Source: Asterias rubens (taxonomy: Eukaryota > Echinodermata > Asteroidea > Forcipulatida > Asteriidae). From it: 64,000 nucleotides of DNA. The notes beneath the pieces are model-generated. The model was not told the origin of the DNA. It ran no database searches and worked only from the letters and a program-made list of their open reading frames with translations. Shown here one piece after another: positions 9,344-20,913 of the stretch. The stretch spans positions 10,791,047 to 10,855,046 of the forward strand of contig NC_047066.1 of NCBI RefSeq assembly GCF_902459465.1. Reading direction: 5' to 3'. A program made the translations under genes and the position numbers. Position 1 is the first letter of the stretch. Each line of letters starts with the position of its first letter.

Positions 9344-11345
9344 GCTGCTGGCTAGTCTTGGTGCAAGACGTTTCACTTTTCCCTTTCACGCACACCGCGG
9401 CCAATTCACCAACCGCACCGACTCACCTGACTTAGTCCACTCACCGCCCCGGAGAAACGTCTTGGTCCGTTTGCTGATCGCTCGGGAAATTCTGAGCACA
9501 TTCCAACTGTAACGGCGGATTTTAACTGCAACACGTTAAACACAATAACCACTGCTTGTGACTATTTTGCCGATTCCTTTGCTCATGTACATTTAATGCC
9601 CTTTATTTATCGCTTCTCATCCAGTGCATCACAATGCACAATCCATGTATACATCACGATTTATTTTTGAACGTGTAGTTGGTGTCAATCACAATGTCGT
9701 GCTATATGTTATAATATCAAACGAGATGAAACGTTCCAAACAACAATCTAGGTTCGACCAAAAAGTACAAAACCAAAATGGCTGTTACGCAGTTAATTCC
9801 ACCGAAGACTCACTCTGCAATCAGTTAAGATCTCGTATACATGTCCCTTCCTTAATATCCAATCAAATTTGCCTACAAACAAATCTCTGTTTAGCAACAA
9901 AATCTAACCTTTCTAATCCAGCTTTGATTCAGCGACGCATATCTGTCTCCATTTTTCTGCTGCATGCCCGCCCTCTTGCGTTCGAGCCAAAAAACTAAAC
10001 TAGCGGCAACACCAACCATGCCGTGCTGCGCTGGGCCTGCTCTGACGTAGCAGTATCAGTATAATTTCCCACAGTCTGGTATCTGTACATCTCCGGTGCA
10101 ACGCAACCAGAAACAGGCAGGCTTCCTCGTATGTTAGTTGGTGTGTAGGGCTTGTATATTTACCTTCGTCTTTTAATTTTTGTAAACATAATTGCTGCTG
10201 AACGATGTGCCAATTTTAGTTTGCCCTAAAATACGTTTTTGGGGAAGATTTTGAGAATTTTTGTAAGTTTCAATTAATTGAGGGGAATGGAATCTAAAAT
10301 GTTATGAGCGAGGATGTTTAGCGAGCTAACAAAAATAGATCGATGTACACGAACATGGGATTTTCTGGGATCTTTAGTCTTAGTCCAAAGGGTAACTTTG
10401 TAGGTAAAACTAATTATAGGGTCGCAGTGCCTGAAAGTAATTTTTATGCAGAAAAAACTAACACAATGTACATACAAAACTTCCGTATCATACTCACACA
10501 GCTTGGTCAAAATCAACCGGTGGTCGAATACCATTAAATATCTAAGCCTATGAGTAATTTGACACGTCGTCGCGAAGATAAGAAGCCCAGCCACAACACC
10601 ACGTTGTCATTCGGTTGTGTACTGTGTGCATGTGTACAAGAAGGTACATGTACATGTCAGACATCCTTTGCCTACGCACTTGGCCACAATTAGACGTGAC
10701 ATTGTTCACAAGGTATTCATGGAGGACAATTTTGGCGAACGATTGTGATCTCTTCTCCCAAAACTGTGCTTTATAGTTAAGTGCCGATAGCCATGCAGGA
10801 TATCTTTCTTTATTTTTGAAATAATGTGCAAATATACCCATACAAGTTACAAGTTCTCTCATCTGCAAATAAAACACTCGACTCCTCGAGTCTTGCCGTG
10901 TGGTCAGCAATTGTTATAGTAACTTTTCATTGACTAACAATTTCTTCCCTTCAACAATCGATCGCAACCGCTGATCTCTAATAAATAATAACATAAAGAT
11001 CAGTGATTTGCATGCGCAACAAAACGCACATGGTGTGTATTTCCCCGGGTTCCCGCCGCATGATGCAGTGAGGCTTTTACTCGACACGGGAGCATGCAAG
11101 TTACCAGGCTGGCCCGCTTGTCTGTTTCCAGTTGTGCGCGTGCGTAGTATTTTGTTGACCCACACGTTGAATATGTATGTGAGGTCATAAACTCAAACAT
11201 GCAAACGGACCAAGACGTTTCTTCGGGGCGGTGAGTGGACTAAGTCAGGTGAGTCGGTGCAAAGCTGTCGGTGAATTGGCTGCGGTTTGCGTGAAAGGGA
11301 AACGTGAAACGTCTTGCACCAAGACTAGCTGCTGGCATGCGAGGG
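9344..11345. mobile_element. Possible non-autonomous DNA element with 130-145 bp inverted arms
   Basis: Bases about 9344-9478 reappear inverted at about 11197-11345. Shared stretches include GCAAACGGACCAAGACGTTTC, GGGGCGGTGAGTGGACTAAG and CGTCTTGCACCAAGACTAGC. The 1.7 kb in between has no transposase-like frame. I could not find a target duplication, so the true ends are uncertain. Confidence 0.5.
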
Positions 11346-11785
11346 TGCTTTAGGCAGCCAGCCACATCAACCTATATTTGAACATGGAGCAAAGCCACAG
11401 AGAGAAACCATAACGCACAACTCATACTCACTTAGGTCTAAGCTAGGAATCCAACCAGGGCTACATTGGTGAGAGGCGAGTGTTTTTATGCATTTCACCA
11501 CCAAAGCCACCCTGAAGTTGCTTATTATAGCACTTACCCTTACGAGTTTATCCAATGCAATAGCATCTCATCCCTCAGGTCAGAGGCTCCAATTTTATAC
11601 ACCTGGGTTAAGAGAAGCAACTATGGTTAAAATGCTTTACTCAAGAACACAAGTGTCATGACTAGGAATTGACAACACACTCCAATGATGCTACCATCAG
11701 ACATGTCAGAACTTGATTTTGGCTGTTAACATGTTATAAATAGGCCTACCCAATGGCTGTGTCTGATTTACAGCAATGGCTACGG

Positions 11786-13275
11786 TAACGTCCGTCGATG
11801 TCGGTTTTTTCCCATTACCGATATATCGAAAATTTAATATCGAGTATACTCGATATATCGAGTATTTCCCGCGCGCAAGATGGAAGCCTAAAACAGCACT
11901 TGGTATACTCATGGAGGTAGAAATATATATACCATAGACTGACAGTTTAATAGGGTTACATTTCAACCTGTTTTTGTCTGATCCCCCGAACTTGTTTGTA
12001 GTCCAAACAATTTCAGATTGCGTAGTCCCACCCCGATTATTTCTGGTTTTACAACAAAGTATGATCGCCGCTACCGCTGGCTTGGCCAATTGGTGAACGC
12101 TCACCACAATTCTCGATTCGTGATTGGCCATGATTGGCCGTCTCAAAATGACACAGAGCCTTTGTGAGTTGCGTGACTCGCCGACATTAAGGTGTCAGTT
12201 GCCGATGCATTGACGTAGAAGTGTCAATCAAGTTGTCCAAAGGGCGCGCGGACTACCTTTACGGTTGAAAATGGTTGAGATAATCATCGAAACAAAAATC
12301 ACTAGAAAGTCCCGCAAAACACAGACCTACCACTCAGCGATCACAATATACAACGCACGCAGCATGCAGTCACATAGTCTCCAATAAAGGCTCGTAGTCT
12401 TTTTACTTTGCATTCTATAACAAAGGCAAGAAACATTGAATGCTAGAACGCCCTCTATTGTCGAAATAACACAGTGCATCACGCGATACCGCCTTGACCA
12501 AAGACTGCATGTGTCTGCGCATGCTTGGGCAAACGGGTTTTCCCCCCGAATTGCAATAACCATACACGCTGGTGTGCACGCTTAAACCGTACAACAGCAT
12601 AGTCTTCGCTGGTACGCACGCAATAGCCACCGACAGCGTGGTCTGCGAAGCATACCTCGGAAATGTTAGCTTGTTTACCGAAAACAACACAACGTGTAGG
12701 CTTTATTTGACCAAAATGACGCCATTACGATACCTTGGATTTATAGAAAGATTATTTTACTGTATAACGTAAGATTGTTTTCTTCCTTGTTTTGTTTTGT
12801 CTTGTTGATTCGGGGAAGTTTTTGCGGGGTATTTTTGCAAAGTCAATAATGCTGTGATGAAGACGCATTGATTTTGATCACATGCACAATGGGAAGTTGC
12901 ATCTTAAACAGCCGATAGGCTGGGGCAGCAGCGGCGGTTTCTTCTGAGGTTTTACCGTGCGCTCGCCGCGGGGTCGTGAACTTCTGCGGCGGGCCGGCGG
13001 CTGATGGCGAAAACACAAAGAACATGCAGACATACTTGGTTGTAAAACGTATTTTGTTTAATAGGGCAACTCAAACACAGATTTCTTTTAAATAATCGGA
13101 CACTCTTTTGGTATTTTCGATATCATTTAAGAACATCGAAATTTTCAAAACATGGAAATTTTCGATATATATCGAAAATCCGATATTACGATATGATTAT
13201 AAAAGTGACATCGGCGATTTCGATGTCAAAAAAATATCGAGTTTTTGAGTATTTTCGATATATCGACGGACGTTA
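11786..13275. mobile_element. 1.5-kb non-autonomous DNA transposon, hAT-like, with 8-bp target duplication
   Basis: The element begins TAACGTCCGTCGATGTCG and ends TATCGACGGACGTTA, giving terminal inverted repeats of about 15 bp. It is flanked by the exact 8-bp direct repeat GGCTACGG (11778-11785 and 13276-13283). Both ends have subterminal clusters of ATATCGA motifs. The interior has no frame resembling a transposase. An 8-bp duplication fits hAT-type insertion; the superfamily is inferred. Confidence 0.85.
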
Positions 13276-13477
13276 GGCTACGGCTATGGCTGACTCACCG
13301 TGCATCATACATTGAAGTATATAGGGCATCCATTGCAAAACCCTTAGCAACAGTCATAGCTTTAGTCACTAAATTGGACATATGTCTGTTACTATTCGCA
13401 GGTTTAAATTGTAAGACCATTTTATGAATGCTTGCGACAATTGATTTATATGCCATATTATTTGATGTATGTTAGCT

Positions 13478-14140
13478 TTGCTCAAGGCAGTCGCATTATT
13501 CGCTCCGAAAAGACGCCGCTTTAAACCCACCCGTATACCCTGTCAGTGGTGCGTGCGATCACACCGCATGACCCACCCTTATACACACCGTCACATCGTA
13601 CGGCTACTGTGCACACAAGTCATCCGCACTCGTACCACTAACCGCATGCGGATGCCGTCAGGCCGACAGCCTTGTTGGGTCTGTAACTTCCGGGTTTATT
13701 GTGTTGTATTGAAAAATTTCCACAAGTGGAAAAAATTGGGGGGGCTCTCAGATATGCTAGTATGCAGTCCATGAATATGTATATCTTTCGTCTGACCTAT
13801 CAGACAACACAGGATGTGAGGCAAATGAATTATTCATTTTGACGTCCAATCACGCACGTCATGCTCACTGAGCGTCCGTGGTGAGGGTGTGTGATGTAGA
13901 CATGTCTCGTCTTTCGCGGGCATTATGGTAATGAGCTGACCGTGGGAACTCTTCGCTTATTATAGTAATGAGGTCAGTGGCTTCAACACAGACCCTACAA
14001 GGCTGTCGGCCTGACGGCCGACGCATGCATATAGTGTACGGGAGCATCGTGTCGTGCGATATTACGCACAGTGAATACGGGTGGGTTTTTATACAGCGGC
14101 GGTCTTTTTTCGGAGTGAATAATTCGACTGCCTTGAGCAA
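13478..14140. mobile_element. Inverted-repeat element with TTGCTCAAGGCAGTCG ends
   Basis: The left arm (13478-about 13700) and right arm (about 13985-14140) are imperfect inverted copies. Both include TTGCTCAAGGCAGTCG, CTCCGAAAA, ACCCACCCGTAT and a GCCGTCAGGCCGACAGCCTTG stretch. A further, internally duplicated copy is at 42960-43230. No coding frame. Confidence 0.7.
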
Positions 14141-14298
14141 GACTAGATGTACATGTATGTAGGCCTATAGCAAAGTTTGCCATGTGGATAATGCAATATC
14201 GACCAGCAAAACTTTCTGAAATGAACAACTGCAAAATGAATGAATTAATGCTGCGTCTAAAGAATAACCAAGACTGTGTGCACGGTCTAACTCAGCTA

Positions 14299-14565
14299 TC
14301 AAACATAGGATTCGAACTGCCTCTAGCTACCGGGCAACCTCGGTAGTCTAGTTGGTAAGACAATGCTCTAGAATTGCAGTGGTAAGACACTGCTCTAGAA
14401 TTGCATGGGCCATGGGTTCGAATCCCACCCGAGTAACATGGCTGTGATATTTTTTTCACAGGACTCAGGAAAGTACTGAGTACTCAGTGCTAACACACAT
14501 CGGTGTATGGGTAAAAACCCAAATTAATATTCTTTATCCCCGATGCAAATTTAACATCTATTATA
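14299..14565 (+). repeat. tRNA-derived SINE, longer copy
   Basis: Same family as the SINE at 113-285. It carries AGGATTCGAACTGCCTCTAG, a tRNA-like head with an internal duplication of AGACAATGCTCTAGAATTGC-like sequence, the B-box GGGTTCGAATCCC, and the tail to AACATCTATTATATC. The internal duplication is unique to this copy. Confidence 0.7.
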
Positions 14566-16154
14566 TCAGCTATCATTGAGTGAGCTCAATGCTTTGACCA
14601 ATGATTTAATGAAGCACATTTTATGGGTGTAATGTACAATGCATGTTTATGCTGAACAAATTAAATGTGAATAAATCAAAACTTACTTTATTTTTCCTCT
14701 TGACTTGGGAATATGAAACCAACTCAAAAACAACTACGCCTGAAGATACCTGTGTAGAGAAGATGATGAAGAACTGTTTAATTTTGATGAGGGAGGAACA
14801 CTAAAAAATATAGGAAATGCAAAGACTAAAAAAAAATGTAACATAAAATATGAATATTGGAGTTTCAATGCTTTATAATAAATATGCAACACCCTCCCTT
14901 GGCAGAGCATTTCGGGATGTTGTTGTTGCAACAGTTGACATTATGTAATAAAACTTTTAACCAATCAGTGCTCTGGGTTTAGCCAGTTATACAGAAAATA
15001 TTCACTTGGTCTACATCCAGTCAACTAAACTGTTAACACACCTCCATCCTTTATCCTTACTCTTCTTTCTTGGAAGTGCTGCTCACAAATGAAGACTACA
15101 CTACAAAATACAGCACCGTGAATGAAATCACATAATTTTGAAACCATTAAGAATCTACAATTAAAAGTATAGCCCAGGTGCAAGGTAAAACTGACCTGAA
15201 AAACTCTCAGTACATTCTTGGAAGCATTCAGGGACGGTGAGATGGGCTGGGTCCGTCTCCAAGAAGTTCCAGTCCCTGATTGTGTGAGTAAACAATTTAC
15301 TGCAGTGAGGATGTAGGAGCGGGATCCACGTTACTGTTGCTTCTGTGAGATGGCTTGCCAGCTAATGTCTGCATGTTCAAACAACCTTCCTACTGATACA
15401 AGCAGAAAAAAAAATCATAGTTGTAGTGTTTCTGTGTTTTCAACACAGTATAACAAAACAATTGTAAACGGAAGTCCAGACATTCATTTGGACTAAGTAA
15501 GACCCAGTAACTGGGGCCCCGAGTTCCGCTGACCTCCTTAAGCAAAAAGTTGACGTCTGCGGTTCGTATTCTTACAGATACTGTACCAACAAACATTGGG
15601 TTACAGGGCCCCGTAAGGGTAAAGTTGGGGCGCATACCGGCAGTACCGCTACAGTACTGCCCTTATTCAACAGATGTCCTTTTTTTCTAAATGGAATATG
15701 ACAGCCCTTTGATCTAAGGCTTTGATCTAATTGTAAAGGCGCTTTATAAATACCTACTACTATTATTACCATATTACTTACTGGGTCTAATAATTTGTAG
15801 GCAACACAACAATTCATGCTTTTCCTCTGTGTACAAAAGTTAGAGCAGGGGTCGAAATTCCCACTAGCCCGGAACTACCAGATTTACAGCCAGGCTACTC
15901 ATTTTTCCAGTTTGATAGCCCGACGAGCTAGTGGGAAAATAATGCAAAAATCAATGTTACGAACAGCAATGAACTGAACTGTGCTGATGGTGTATTGTAA
16001 AGTTTGTGCTGTGTCTCAAGACATAATGTGTTTGTCGGGCTACTAAAATCTAATCAGGGCTGCTACAAACTCTTGGTTACTAGCCCCCCCCCCCCTTGCT
16101 GGCTACCATGAAAATACACTTAATTTTGACTCCTGTTAAAGTGTAGAGCCAGCT
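14566..16154. other. Intergenic with LINE/SINE-like tail and diverged repeats
   Basis: No gene recognised. At about 15728-15765 the stretch GTAAAGGCGCTTTATAAATA followed by TACTACTATTATTA resembles the 3' tails of many animal LINEs and SINEs. Around 15850-16090 there are repeated ACTAGCCCG/TAGCCCG motifs on both strands. Confidence 0.45.
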
Positions 16155-16164
16155 ACACCTACAT

Positions 16165-16249
16165 TACTCCTAGAACTATTTTGGTTTCGACCGGCTATCG
16201 TCTCCCGTAAGAGACGATAGCCGGACGAAACCGAAATAGTTCTAGGAGC
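16165..16249. mobile_element. 85-bp near-perfect hairpin MITE with 10-bp target duplication
   Basis: Two arms of about 35 bases, each containing CTCCTAGAACTATTT-like sequence and CGGCTATCGTCTC, are separated by a short CCGTAA-type loop. The direct repeat ACACCTACAT flanks the element at 16155-16164 and 16250-16259. A 9-10 bp duplication is typical of Mutator-like insertion, but no family can be proved. Confidence 0.8.
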
Positions 16250-16702
16250 ACACCTACATGACCTAGGCTTAATCTCTGGCTGGCTCCTTCGTTAAACTGC
16301 AAAGTTCGCTCACTCACTATCCCACCATAATCCATAGTCTTCAACACGGCCGCTAGGAGGCCTCCATTATTTTTTAAGTTTACCATAGTTGATGCAGAGA
16401 GTGCAAACAATAGTTATACTTCTACTAGAAATTAATGAATAAAGGCTTCCCTGTGATTTGTGAGGAGCCTTATTGTTTGTAGAACTTAGAAGTACCATGG
16501 ATTGGCTAGAGGTAGGATTAACTAACAAAACACAAAGTATAAAAATATAGGGTAAGTATGAAGTAAAAGCAAACACTAACATAGGCCCTAACTGTTATTG
16601 GGATAACTTATTGTATTAAAACCTTCATAAAAAAAGCAACGTTGATTTATGATTTAACAAACCTACCTTCCTGTTCAGAACTTTATATTATTATTAATTA
16701 TG

Positions 16703-16834
16703 GGATAACTTTCCGTATGACGCCACCACTTTTTCACTCATTTTTACAAAAAGGGATATATCAATGAGGTAAATTAGATACTATATTATTTCATATCGAA
16801 TGAAAAAGTGGTGGCGCCATGCGGAAACTTTTCC
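16703..16834. mobile_element. 132-bp MITE with 8-bp target duplication TAATTATG
   Basis: The ends GGATAACTTTCCGTATG and GCGGAAACTTTTCC, with GCCACCACTTTTTCA and TGAAAAAGTGGTGGCGCC inside, form inverted repeats of about 35 bp. The flanks are the exact 8-bp repeat TAATTATG (16695-16702 and 16835-16842). No coding capacity. Confidence 0.85.
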
Positions 16835-16842
16835 TAATTATG

Positions 16843-18187
16843 GTCCCTGATGTCATCATCAGAATGTAATAAAATGAATCGTAAACATGATGAACAATTA
16901 TATTGCCTGCATGATCCCAACATTGAAGCGGCGCATAAACAGGAATCCATGTTTTGTGCACAACACCACACTGGTATGGTATGTACATGCATGGAGGAAC
17001 GGTACATACATGTACTGATTACATGTACATGTTTGTACCGTAGTCCGGAAGCAGTGTACACAATTTGCCGTGTCGATTCTGTCCTTACTCTATGGTGTGA
17101 CGACAGGTGGGCGTTGTGTATTGTTGTATGTTCGCCCTGAAAATACATCAAACGAAATTTGTACCTACCTTTTAATGTTTTTGCCGAAATTCACCACTAT
17201 TCACAAATACATATGTTTCATGTCTTTTAAAGGCCTCCATAGCGTGGATTTCTCATCGGGGAATTTCCCGGTGTGGTCGGGTAGACTTGTTAAAGTCGAT
17301 CAGTTGGAAGTGCGCGCGGGTGCATTTTGATGTGCGTAAATACTTGGGTTTGGGTTGGTTCTTGGTTGGGTTGGGTTGTTGTGGGGGGAGGGGGCACATA
17401 CATTATCCCATGTCCACATTATATCGGTACATAATGCACTGTTATATACCTTTAGACATCCTATTTGAGAGGTATAGTTTTCAATCGAAATAAATTTGAT
17501 GTTCTGCTCGATTGTTTTATAGCGCAGTCGGGTTACGTGAAACATATTATATTTATTTTGTGTAGACACGAGGAGAAAGACTATGGGTACAAAGGTCATT
17601 CAATCTATAGGGAGGCTAGGCGCGCGCGCCATGGTGTGTGTACGACGAAGTGGGAAATCCCAGGAATGAGCAACTATTAACTACTGGCTGGGTGCATGGT
17701 TATGTACTGCTTTCATGCACACGAAGCGATCATTTCAGTACCAAATATGTGTTGATCTTTCATGGAGGTGGATTTCAACAGATTTACGGAGCCTGAATAT
17801 TCGTCCTGTTCGTGGTTTGGGTTCTAGAGAAAGAGGTGAGTGTTATATCGGCCCTATATTCCCGCTTGTTTTTTCCACTGGGACAGGTGATCAGGACCCC
17901 ATTCACTGTGACACACTCCGTCTCACGTTTGTTTACATGCGTAAGCGAGTTAGGAATAACATCCCTACCATTGTTTTTTGTCCAAGGCTAAACATTACAC
18001 GAGAACGCTCTGGACATTCGATATCCCAAGATACACACCCTGGCTTGGCATTTGGTGTCCCGTTTGTGACTTATGTGTTATGTTCGTCGAGCCAACGGTG
18101 TATAGTAGTAGGCGTCATTCTTGTTTGGAATGTGATATAATGTAATATAGCCATAATATAGGCCTACCCATGGTTTACACCCCAGTC
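16843..18187. other. Intergenic, nothing recognised except a kappaB-type site
   Basis: A 141-codon frame at 17715-18140 shows no recognisable domain and no coding bias that I can see. GGGAATTTCC at 17259-17268 is a perfect match to the Rel/NF-kappaB consensus but sits about 3.6 kb from the nearest start codon. Confidence 0.4.
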
Positions 18188-19098
18188 CCCTTACAAAAAA
18201 ACTCTATAGAATTCTATAAAAAAAAAACTATAGAAATTCTATACAAATTTCTATAGAAAAGGGTATAGAACCCTTGTAAATAATTTCTATAAAATTTCTA
18301 TACAGAATATATACAATATCTATACACATATCTATACAAAATCTATACAATTTCTATACAATTTCTAAAGAAATTCTATACAACCTATAGAGTTTCTTTA
18401 GAAAATTGGGCCACTTTTCTATACAATTTCTATAGACATCTATAGCAACCTCTATAGAATGTTTAATAGAAATGTATATAGATATGTATAGAGTTCTATA
18501 GGGCAGTGTATAGAGTTCTATAGGGCAGTGTATAGAGTTCTATAGGGCAGTGTATAGAGTTCTATAGGGCAGTGTATAGAGTCAATTCGCTCAGTTAGTT
18601 CAAAAATCAGTACAAAATCTATTAAAGAAGACTTTCTCTTTAGAGAAATTCAGCGCTTTGTAGAATTCTATAGGACATTTTCTTTACTGCAATATAGCAC
18701 TACAGAGAATTCTATAGAACATTAATGTCTTTACTGCAATAGCACTACAGATAATTCTATAGAAAATTTTCTTTACTGCAATAGCACTACAGAGAATTCT
18801 ACAGAACATTTTCTTTACTGCAATATCACTACAGAGAATTCTATAGAAAATTTTCTTTACTGCAATAGCACTACAGAGAATTCTACAGAACATTTTCTTT
18901 ACTGCAATATCACTACAGAGAATTCTATAGAGAATTTTCTCTATAGAGATTTTGCCTTCACATTTCTATAGACATCTATAGAAAATAATTATTCTATAGA
19001 TTTATTTTTGCCTTTCTATAGATTTTCAGGATTTCTATAGAGCTCTATAGAGCTCTATAGACCCTTCTATAGAGTTCTATAGAACTTTTTTGTAAGGG
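18188..19098. repeat. CTATAGA-rich block with inverted ends CCCTTACAAAAAA
   Basis: A 0.9-kb block built from the palindromic word TCTATAGA/TTCTATAGAA and its variants. It is bounded by CCCTTACAAAAAA on the left and the inverse TTTTTTGTAAGGG on the right. It contains at least four units of a 20-bp repeat ending TTCTATAGGGCA (18487-18580) and five to six units of about 42 bp carrying TTTCTTTACTGCAATAGC (18670-18930). The inverted ends suggest a transposable element filled with satellite-like sequence. Confidence 0.8.
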
Positions 19099-19232
19099 TC
19101 GACTTCATTTGCATATAAATAATATGTCCGATCTTTCCTTTATATACGACAATCCATTGTAAAGCCATTCTTAAAATGTTTCACCCCTAAAATATTGACA
19201 TGAATCAGAGAACAAGACATGCAGATGCAGGA

Positions 19233-19400
19233 ATCGTTTCTCAGCATTTCTGAGGGTGCTTAGCTGATCGTTTCTCAGCATTTCTGAGGGTGCTTAGCTA
19301 ATCGTTTCTCAGCATTTCTGAGGGTGCTTAGCTAATCGTTTCTCAGCATTTCTGAGGGTGCTTAGCTGATCGTTTCTCAGCATTTCTGAGGGTGCTTAGC
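19233..19400 (+). repeat. 34-bp tandem repeat, five units
   Basis: Five nearly identical units of 34 bp, each containing ATCGTTTCTCAGCATTTCTG and AGGGTGCTTAGCT. The unit holds a small inverted repeat, CTCAG-CATTT-CTGAG. The array lies about 1.5 kb upstream of the TPR-TIR gene at 20914. Confidence 0.92.
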
Positions 19401-20227
19401 GTTTTTCGGTGCTCGGCCAGCGTGTCGGTTGGTACCGCTGTCCCTTGCTTGACGTGAAGGGATTTGGACCACGTCCTTGTGAAAATACATTGTTTTGTAA
19501 CTACATGTACATGTACATTGTTGTAGGCCTGTGATAACCGAATCTACCATAGTTTCCGGGCACATGGTGTCTTGGTCTGTCGGCGTCCAAGAGGCCCCTT
19601 TTATGTTTATAGAGGGTTTAGAATCTTTGTGCATCTCTTCATCTTGTATTTCTTGTGTTTGCTTTCAATATACTTTGTTCATATTTTTCACTTTTTGCTG
19701 TTAGGCCAGGAAAATATTTGAGGATGGCAATTTTGATACCGAAAAAAGAAATTGTGGACGGGAAGAGAATGACAATCTCTTCGATGATCCGTCATTTTTG
19801 GGATTCAAATTGCATGGAAGGGGAAGGCACGTCTCAGCTCATACCAAATTTCTTTCGCCTGGCAGCAATATTGTTTTTTGTACATCATAATTGCCCTTGT
19901 TGTGGTGCTGTCATTGGGGAATCTTGTCTTCGAAATCGATTCAAAGAAAATTGCGCCCGGGACACCTCGATAATGCTCTTTTGACGATTACCAAAACAAC
20001 AAAAATACGGGGGTTGCATGTGGTGAGTGAATTGTCACATAATAAGATTCACGTGATAAAATCTAGACTATTCAATTTTACGAGGCGAAGCCGAGAGAAA
20101 TGGAATAGCCCATATTTCACATAATATCATTCTATACGATAATTGTGCATGAACGAAATGCAATCAACGTTTGTTTTATACCAACATGTAAATCATTGTC
20201 ATTTGATTTTTTTTCCCCTGTCAACAC

Positions 20228-20245
20228 GAAACAGAAACAGAAACT
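20228..20245 (+). promoter_or_regulatory. Candidate IRF/ISRE-like element, (GAAANN)3
   Basis: GAAACAGAAACAGAAACT fits the (GAAANN)3 pattern bound by interferon-regulatory-factor DNA-binding domains. It lies about 670 bases upstream of the TPR-TIR start codon. It could also be a three-unit GAAACA microsatellite arising by chance. Function is inferred only. Confidence 0.35.
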
Positions 20246-20326
20246 TGCCACTCCGCAAACAACCAGACAAAAACGTAGCTGACTCCTACACGAACCTTGA
20301 CCATTGTGGTAAAGTTTTGTCGGGCG

Positions 20327-20336
20327 GGGAAATTCA
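20327..20336 (+). promoter_or_regulatory. Candidate kappaB/Rel-like site
   Basis: GGGAAATTCA matches nine of ten positions of the Rel consensus GGGRNWYYCC, about 80 bases 3' of the IRF-like element. The pairing resembles antiviral enhancers in other animals; with one short degenerate site, chance is a real alternative. Confidence 0.25.
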
Positions 20337-20913
20337 GAATCGCTGTGAATTGTCATGGGCATCCTATAATTACCAATAAATAACTCCTATATTAATTTTG
20401 TGAGCGTCACTCGTGCGCGTTGCGCGCGGCAGATGCCAATAAAACAAATGAAGTATGACACGTGACGCGGGTTCCACCCATCAAATGATCTATTGTGGTG
20501 CGGTATGATTTATAACATTGTCTGTAGTATATTCATATACGTTGTCCGTTGAATATCTGGATGGTTGCCAGATATATTTTTTTGATTGTGGTTTGCGAAA
20601 CAGGTGGTCTCCACATTTGGAATTCCGATCATTAGTGACGTTGAGACCAATATGAGTTTTCGTAGGAAGGACACAATATCGAACATTAATTATCGCGCAT
20701 TGTTCAAATATCTGTCAAAAATAGATTTTACAATATCATTCCACATCATTTTAATAGAGTGGATGAAATGTTGTGACATTTTGTGATAACTGAAATGTGG
20801 TTTTTGTTTACATTTTAAACCTAATTTTTGGGGCGATGGTTTGACAAAGACAATGTCAGTGTTGTCTTATCTTTATTTTTCTATTTCATCGGCAGGTTAG
20901 TTTGGTGTCCGTT

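Noticed and set aside
9624-9998. 124-codon frame
   Set aside because: It lies inside the interval bounded by inverted arms; no motif is recognised and it overlaps low-complexity sequence.
17715-18140. 141-codon frame
   Set aside because: No domain, no splice context, no homolog within the window and no compositional change compared with flanking DNA.
20902-20913. Start of the 778-aa protein at an upstream TTG codon
   Set aside because: Animal genes use ATG almost always; the ATG at 20914 is the first in frame after the splice acceptor and fits the sister genes.
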